64,000 bases of DNA, taken from assembly GCF_033807715.1 (NCBI RefSeq), contig NC_084587.1, positions 22,450,517-22,514,516 on the forward strand. The letters are read 5' to 3'. Shown piece after piece: positions 61,717 through 64,000 of this stretch. The stretch comes from Cololabis saira. Lineage: Eukaryota > Chordata > Actinopteri > Beloniformes > Belonidae. A program made the translations under genes and the position numbers. How positions within the stretch are numbered: position 1 is the stretch's first letter; the number at the start of each line of letters is the position of its first letter. The notes beneath the pieces were generated by a model. That model saw only the letters and a list, made by a program, of their open reading frames with translations, had not been told where the DNA came from and did no database searches.

Positions 61717-63637
61717 TGAATAATCTATCAATTGTCAGTGACATTAAATACGGACCTATAATAGATTTTACTTTAAAATGTTCTTTTCCTTCAGTTGCAG
61801 TCACAAAAAGTAGGAAGCTTTCTTGCATGAAATCTTAATTAGTTGCACATTCACAGAAGATGCACACCTTTTGAATTAAAAAAAAAAAATGTAGACACCA
61901 GCACAAAAAGGAAACCAAGGTTGAGATATTATAACTGTTTTTACAATTTGGATTGGTGCCTCCCCCACATGTCTGTGCACTTCGTGGCTGACTGCATCAG
62001 AACTGCTATTCCCTGGTTTATTTTGTCAAGGTTTTTTTTTTCCTTTTTACAATAGAAACTATGACAAAAGAGCTCTGTTCATAACTTTTAAAATATTTAA
62101 CAGTCTAAAGTGTATTAGGTTCATCAAAAATTCCTCTCTGTCTTTTACTTTGACAACATCAGACTTGATATTGATCAGATGTTTATTAATCTTATGCTTC
62201 TCTTGCATCTGTTATTTACCCTTTTTTCGGTATGGTAAAGCCACACCCATGTAATATGTATTACTATAATTAACTATGTTACAAATGTTTAAATCATTGT
62301 GAAATTTAAAAAAAAGTAGGTAAATTCATAGTTGAAATAATCCCATTGTGTGTTTACAAATATAAACACAGATAAAACTCTTGTTAAGAAGCAAAACAAA
62401 TAAAGATAAAACCCAGATAAGCTTTCTTACAAGTGTTCTAAGAGGGGATAATTGATAGCCATGCCTCGGGGTTTCGTCTGCAGAGTTGCTGCAGAAGTCT
62501 CTTTGTAAATGGAAAATGAGGGTCAGCTGACAAGATAAAAACAACTGTGTGCAGGGTGCTAAGTGTGTAAAGGGCCAACTGTGTGTGTACTTGTATGTGT
62601 GTGCACATGTTCATTCATTTGTGTACGGAGCAGGAAATTCCATCTGCGGGAGAACGGGGGCTTTGTTTTGGGCATGCCCTGTACTACTTTTTTTTTTTCT
62701 TTTTTTGAATGCACATATTGACTCACACAAGCACACACCACCCTGCACTTGCACACATTTGAGCAAATACAAGGCCACACACTCCCAAATACACACATAC
62801 CCACGACCACAGGCACAGTTTCTGTGAGGATGACTGGAACAGGAAGACGGTCACCCAAACACAATGGGAGGAAAGAGTTGTTGCCTGCCTCGCACACGTT
62901 TTGTTGTTGCAGCGAGTGCAAGACACAGGGCTAAGGTGATTCAACCCCACCAGCACCTGTCTCTGCCCCCCGCCCTTAAAACCACCCACCTACTCAGGCA
63001 CACATCCTGTCAATCCCCCCCTATTCTACATAACGCCACAGCTGTCCGCCTGCTCCACATTTAACCTTTGAAATAAACTGCTACATTGATGTATTGGCTT
63101 GTTACGGCACACAGAGACTACCTTCAGACCTTCAGGAATACTGACAGAGGCGCGCGCCTCATCTAAAATTTCAGCACCCGCTTTATTTATCTGCACAGGT
63201 ATTTATAGGCACAAGTGGAGCGTATCACTGTGGTCTCTACTGCACCTGAATGGCCCCTCAGCAGGGATATTTACCCCAAGTGATGAATTCCACAAAAACG
63301 CTTTGCCTCACAACGTCTTTCAGAAGAGAAACCTGAGAGTTTGAGCCAAATAGTGCTGGCTCAGACCAACTGCCTGCAAGCTGACATTTGAAAAATGCAG
63401 CAACATCTGCGCTCAGAATGTTGAAACGCGAAGAGTGCCAGAAAGAAATTTCTTTATTAAGCTGGGATCAAATAACTTCAATGAGTTTATAATTATCTTT
63501 GGATCGACACGATTGCAAAATAGTGCTGTTTGTAAGCAGATTATGTTGATGAACCTGGTTGAAGAGGTCAGGAATAACAGGAACTTCTGTTATTTATAAG
63601 AACCCATCCTTTATTTGTAACTGATAATGCCTACTTA

Positions 63638-63680
63638 GGGTCGCAGGGATTGGCTGAAGCCTATCCCGGCTTCTTTGAGT
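63638..63680 (+). repeat. Fish LINE-tail-like repeat fragment
   Basis: 'agggtcgcagggattggctgaagcctatcccggcttc' is a divergent relative of 4008-4135. Confidence 0.5.
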
Positions 63681-63785
63681 GAAAGACAGTTTATTTATCG
63701 CACAATATAAAAGCATTACTACATAAGTCCTTTGTAGACAAATTGAAGATCACCTATTTATTTATATATATATATATATGTATGT

Positions 63786-64000
63786 TAGGGATGGGCGGTA
63801 TGGACTAAAAAATGTATCACGATAATTTCTGGCATTTATCCCGATAACGATAAAAATGACGATAAAAAAATACCAATTCAACTCCACCTTTTTAACTATA
63901 AATCTATCTCGCTCTCAGATCCGCCATGTTTGTTACACAAAAACATCATCAATGGGAATTTATCCTTTTTTCTTTCTTTCTTTCTGGCTCATTTCTTTCT
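63786..64000. mobile_element. Left end of a fish DNA transposon, cut by window end
   Basis: 'tagggatgggcggtatggac' followed by 'atcacgataatttctggca' and 'cgataacgataaaaatgacgataaa' is a frequent fish hAT-type terminus. The right end lies outside the window, so the terminal repeats and duplication cannot be checked. Confidence 0.55.

Overview
The window reads as teleost fish nuclear DNA. It is AT-rich and mostly non-coding, with split vertebrate-type genes, long (CA/GT)n, (AT)n, (GGAT)n, (TTA)n and (AAAG)n microsatellites, and many fish-type DNA transposon relics (Tc1/mariner, hAT, PIF/Harbinger-like, TTAA-class) plus LINE-derived fragments. No bacterial, organellar, rRNA or CRISPR features were seen.

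Two genes are supported, both on the + strand. (1) At 13460-31613, seven coding exons join in consistent phase into a 289-residue predicted secreted protein. It has a signal peptide, a short cysteine module (C44 to C63, with CCFGW) and five EGF domains, three of them calcium-binding. The domain order matches nephronectin (NPNT)/EGFL6, but the chain stops 28 residues after EGF5, with AATAAA 49 bases beyond the stop, so the RGD linker and MAM domain of that family are absent. (2) At 61136-61678 is the first coding exon of smad1, encoding the whole MH1 DNA-binding domain; the rest of the gene lies beyond the window. GC-rich segments at about 51.4 kb and 52.75-52.92 kb are candidates for its promoter and 5' non-coding exon.

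Layout: 1-13.2 kb is upstream intergenic DNA with a 963-bp foldback element (4314-5276), a hAT-type MITE (5364-5570) and a TTAA-flanked element carrying a nested TAA-flanked palindromic MITE (11291-12087). From 13.2 to 31.7 kb is the NPNT-like gene. Its fifth intron (10.07 kb) holds a 3.8-kb fish repeat with nested microsatellites, a 183-codon ORF that may be an old viral capsid relic, a LINE RT fragment and Tc1 pieces. From 31.7 to 61.1 kb is intergenic or smad1 upstream DNA with Tc1 relics, a second copy of the palindromic MITE next to the candidate smad1 5' exon, and an 8-bp-TSD hAT element with a BED-finger relic (55390-56532). From 61.7 kb to the end is smad1 intron, closing with the truncated start of another transposon.

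The two genes are not an operon and no direct functional link is seen. One encodes an extracellular matrix-type protein; the other is a BMP-pathway transcription factor.
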